This document shows, piece after piece, positions 5,818-6,066 of a DNA stretch of 6,066 nt. Made by a program: the position numbers and the translations under genes. Below the pieces are notes generated by a model. That model searched no databases and was not told the origin of the DNA. It saw nothing but the letters and a program-made list of their open reading frames with translations. The DNA lies in contig CALHZE010000289.1 in the NCBI GenBank assembly GCA_938040915.1, positions 1-6,066 of the forward strand, in the 5' to 3' direction. This stretch comes from an uncultured Bacteroidia bacterium (lineage in GTDB: Bacteria; Bacteroidota; Bacteroidia; Bacteroidales; CAJPTX01). Numbering within the stretch: position 1 is the first letter of the stretch; each line of letters starts with the position of its first letter.

Positions 5818-6066
5818 ATGAAAGCAGATGTGAACCATCGCGTAGCTGTGAGCTACCTCTTGACCGTAGAGGGCAAGGAAGAAGACCGTGCCGATAGCAG
5901 TAATCCTTTAGAGTTCGTTTTGGGGTTAGGTCAGCTCCTCCCTGGGTTTGAAGCCGCAGTGCAGGGGCTAGAGCCGGGCGAAACTTTCGAGATCGAACTG
6001 CAGCCAGAGGATGGCTATGGCAAGTATTTTGAAGACAACAAAGTCACCCTCCCGATCTCTATCTTC
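5818..6066 (+). CDS. SlyD-type FKBP peptidyl-prolyl cis-trans isomerase, N-terminal part
   Basis: The first 83 codons are visible and the frame runs off the window without a stop. The product would catalyse cis-trans isomerisation of X-Pro bonds and act as a folding helper in the cytoplasm; no signal peptide is present. The family pattern is clear: the first strands NHRVAVSYLLTVEGK (6-20), the Asp-Ser pair D26-S27 before PLEFVLG (30-36), the FKBP core GQLLPGFEAAVQGLEPGE (38-55), then PEDGYGKY with the conserved YG that leads into the SlyD insert-in-flap region, and LPISIF where relatives have VPxxxF. The insert and any C-terminal His-rich metal-binding tail lie beyond the window, so SlyD versus a shorter FKBP cannot be settled. 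The ATG at 5818 fits the family's N-terminus; the SD is weak. It seems to have its own promoter and no functional tie to the transporter is evident. Confidence 0.88.
   Translation, partial: MKADVNHRVAVSYLLTVEGKEEDRADSSNPLEFVLGLGQLLPGFEAAVQGLEPGETFEIELQPEDGYGKYFEDNKVTLPISIF

Noticed and set aside
1..6066. CRISPR arrays, tRNA or rRNA genes, insertion sequences, phage or defence-island genes
   Set aside because: Nothing in the intergenic gaps has the repeats, cloverleaf or terminal inverted repeats needed, and none of the four genes is a transposase, integrase or nuclease.

Overview
The window looks like chromosomal DNA from a member of the Bacteroidota, probably the Bacteroidales and perhaps a Porphyromonas-like genus with balanced GC. 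Four things support this. The first protein carries the '(L)xxVPYALYA' plus 'GGFAV' modules that I associate with this phylum. Two perfect matches to the Bacteroidota -7 promoter box (TAnnTTTG) lie in intergenic gaps. The ABC protein has a TerB-like/ABCG-like architecture that I recall from Bacteroidota genomes. Most starts lack a strong Shine-Dalgarno sequence. The genus is an inference from memory, not from a search.

Layout, all genes on the + strand. (1) Positions 1-1524 hold the 3' part of a gene for a modular, probably exported or fibre-like protein with two degenerate RRPRGGF repeats. It closes with a good hairpin-plus-T-run terminator that overlaps its stop codon. (2) A promoter-like box near 1556 and an SD-like AAGAGGG precede a 281-residue lipoprotein of unknown function (1622-2467). 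(3) A 190-base gap follows. It has no promoter that I recognise but several inverted repeats, two of which share one arm and so cannot form together. (4) Positions 2658-5753 encode a 1031-residue single-chain ABC transporter: TerB-like N-terminus, beta-rich FHA-like linker, ABC ATPase, six predicted membrane segments, and a very long loop between segments 5 and 6. (5) A terminator-like hairpin at its stop codon holds a perfect -7 box in its loop. (6) Positions 5818-6066 are the start of a SlyD-type FKBP peptidyl-prolyl isomerase that runs off the window.

The terminator at 1507-1542 and the promoter after it separate the first gene from the rest. The lipoprotein and the ABC transporter may form one unit: no promoter is visible between them, and a lipid-anchored periplasmic partner would suit a transporter with a large extracytoplasmic loop. 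That partnership is a hypothesis. The FKBP gene probably has its own promoter. No RNA genes, insertion sequences, CRISPR arrays or phage genes were seen. The most interesting part is the lipoprotein plus sensor-fused ABCG-like transporter, whose substrate cannot be read from sequence.
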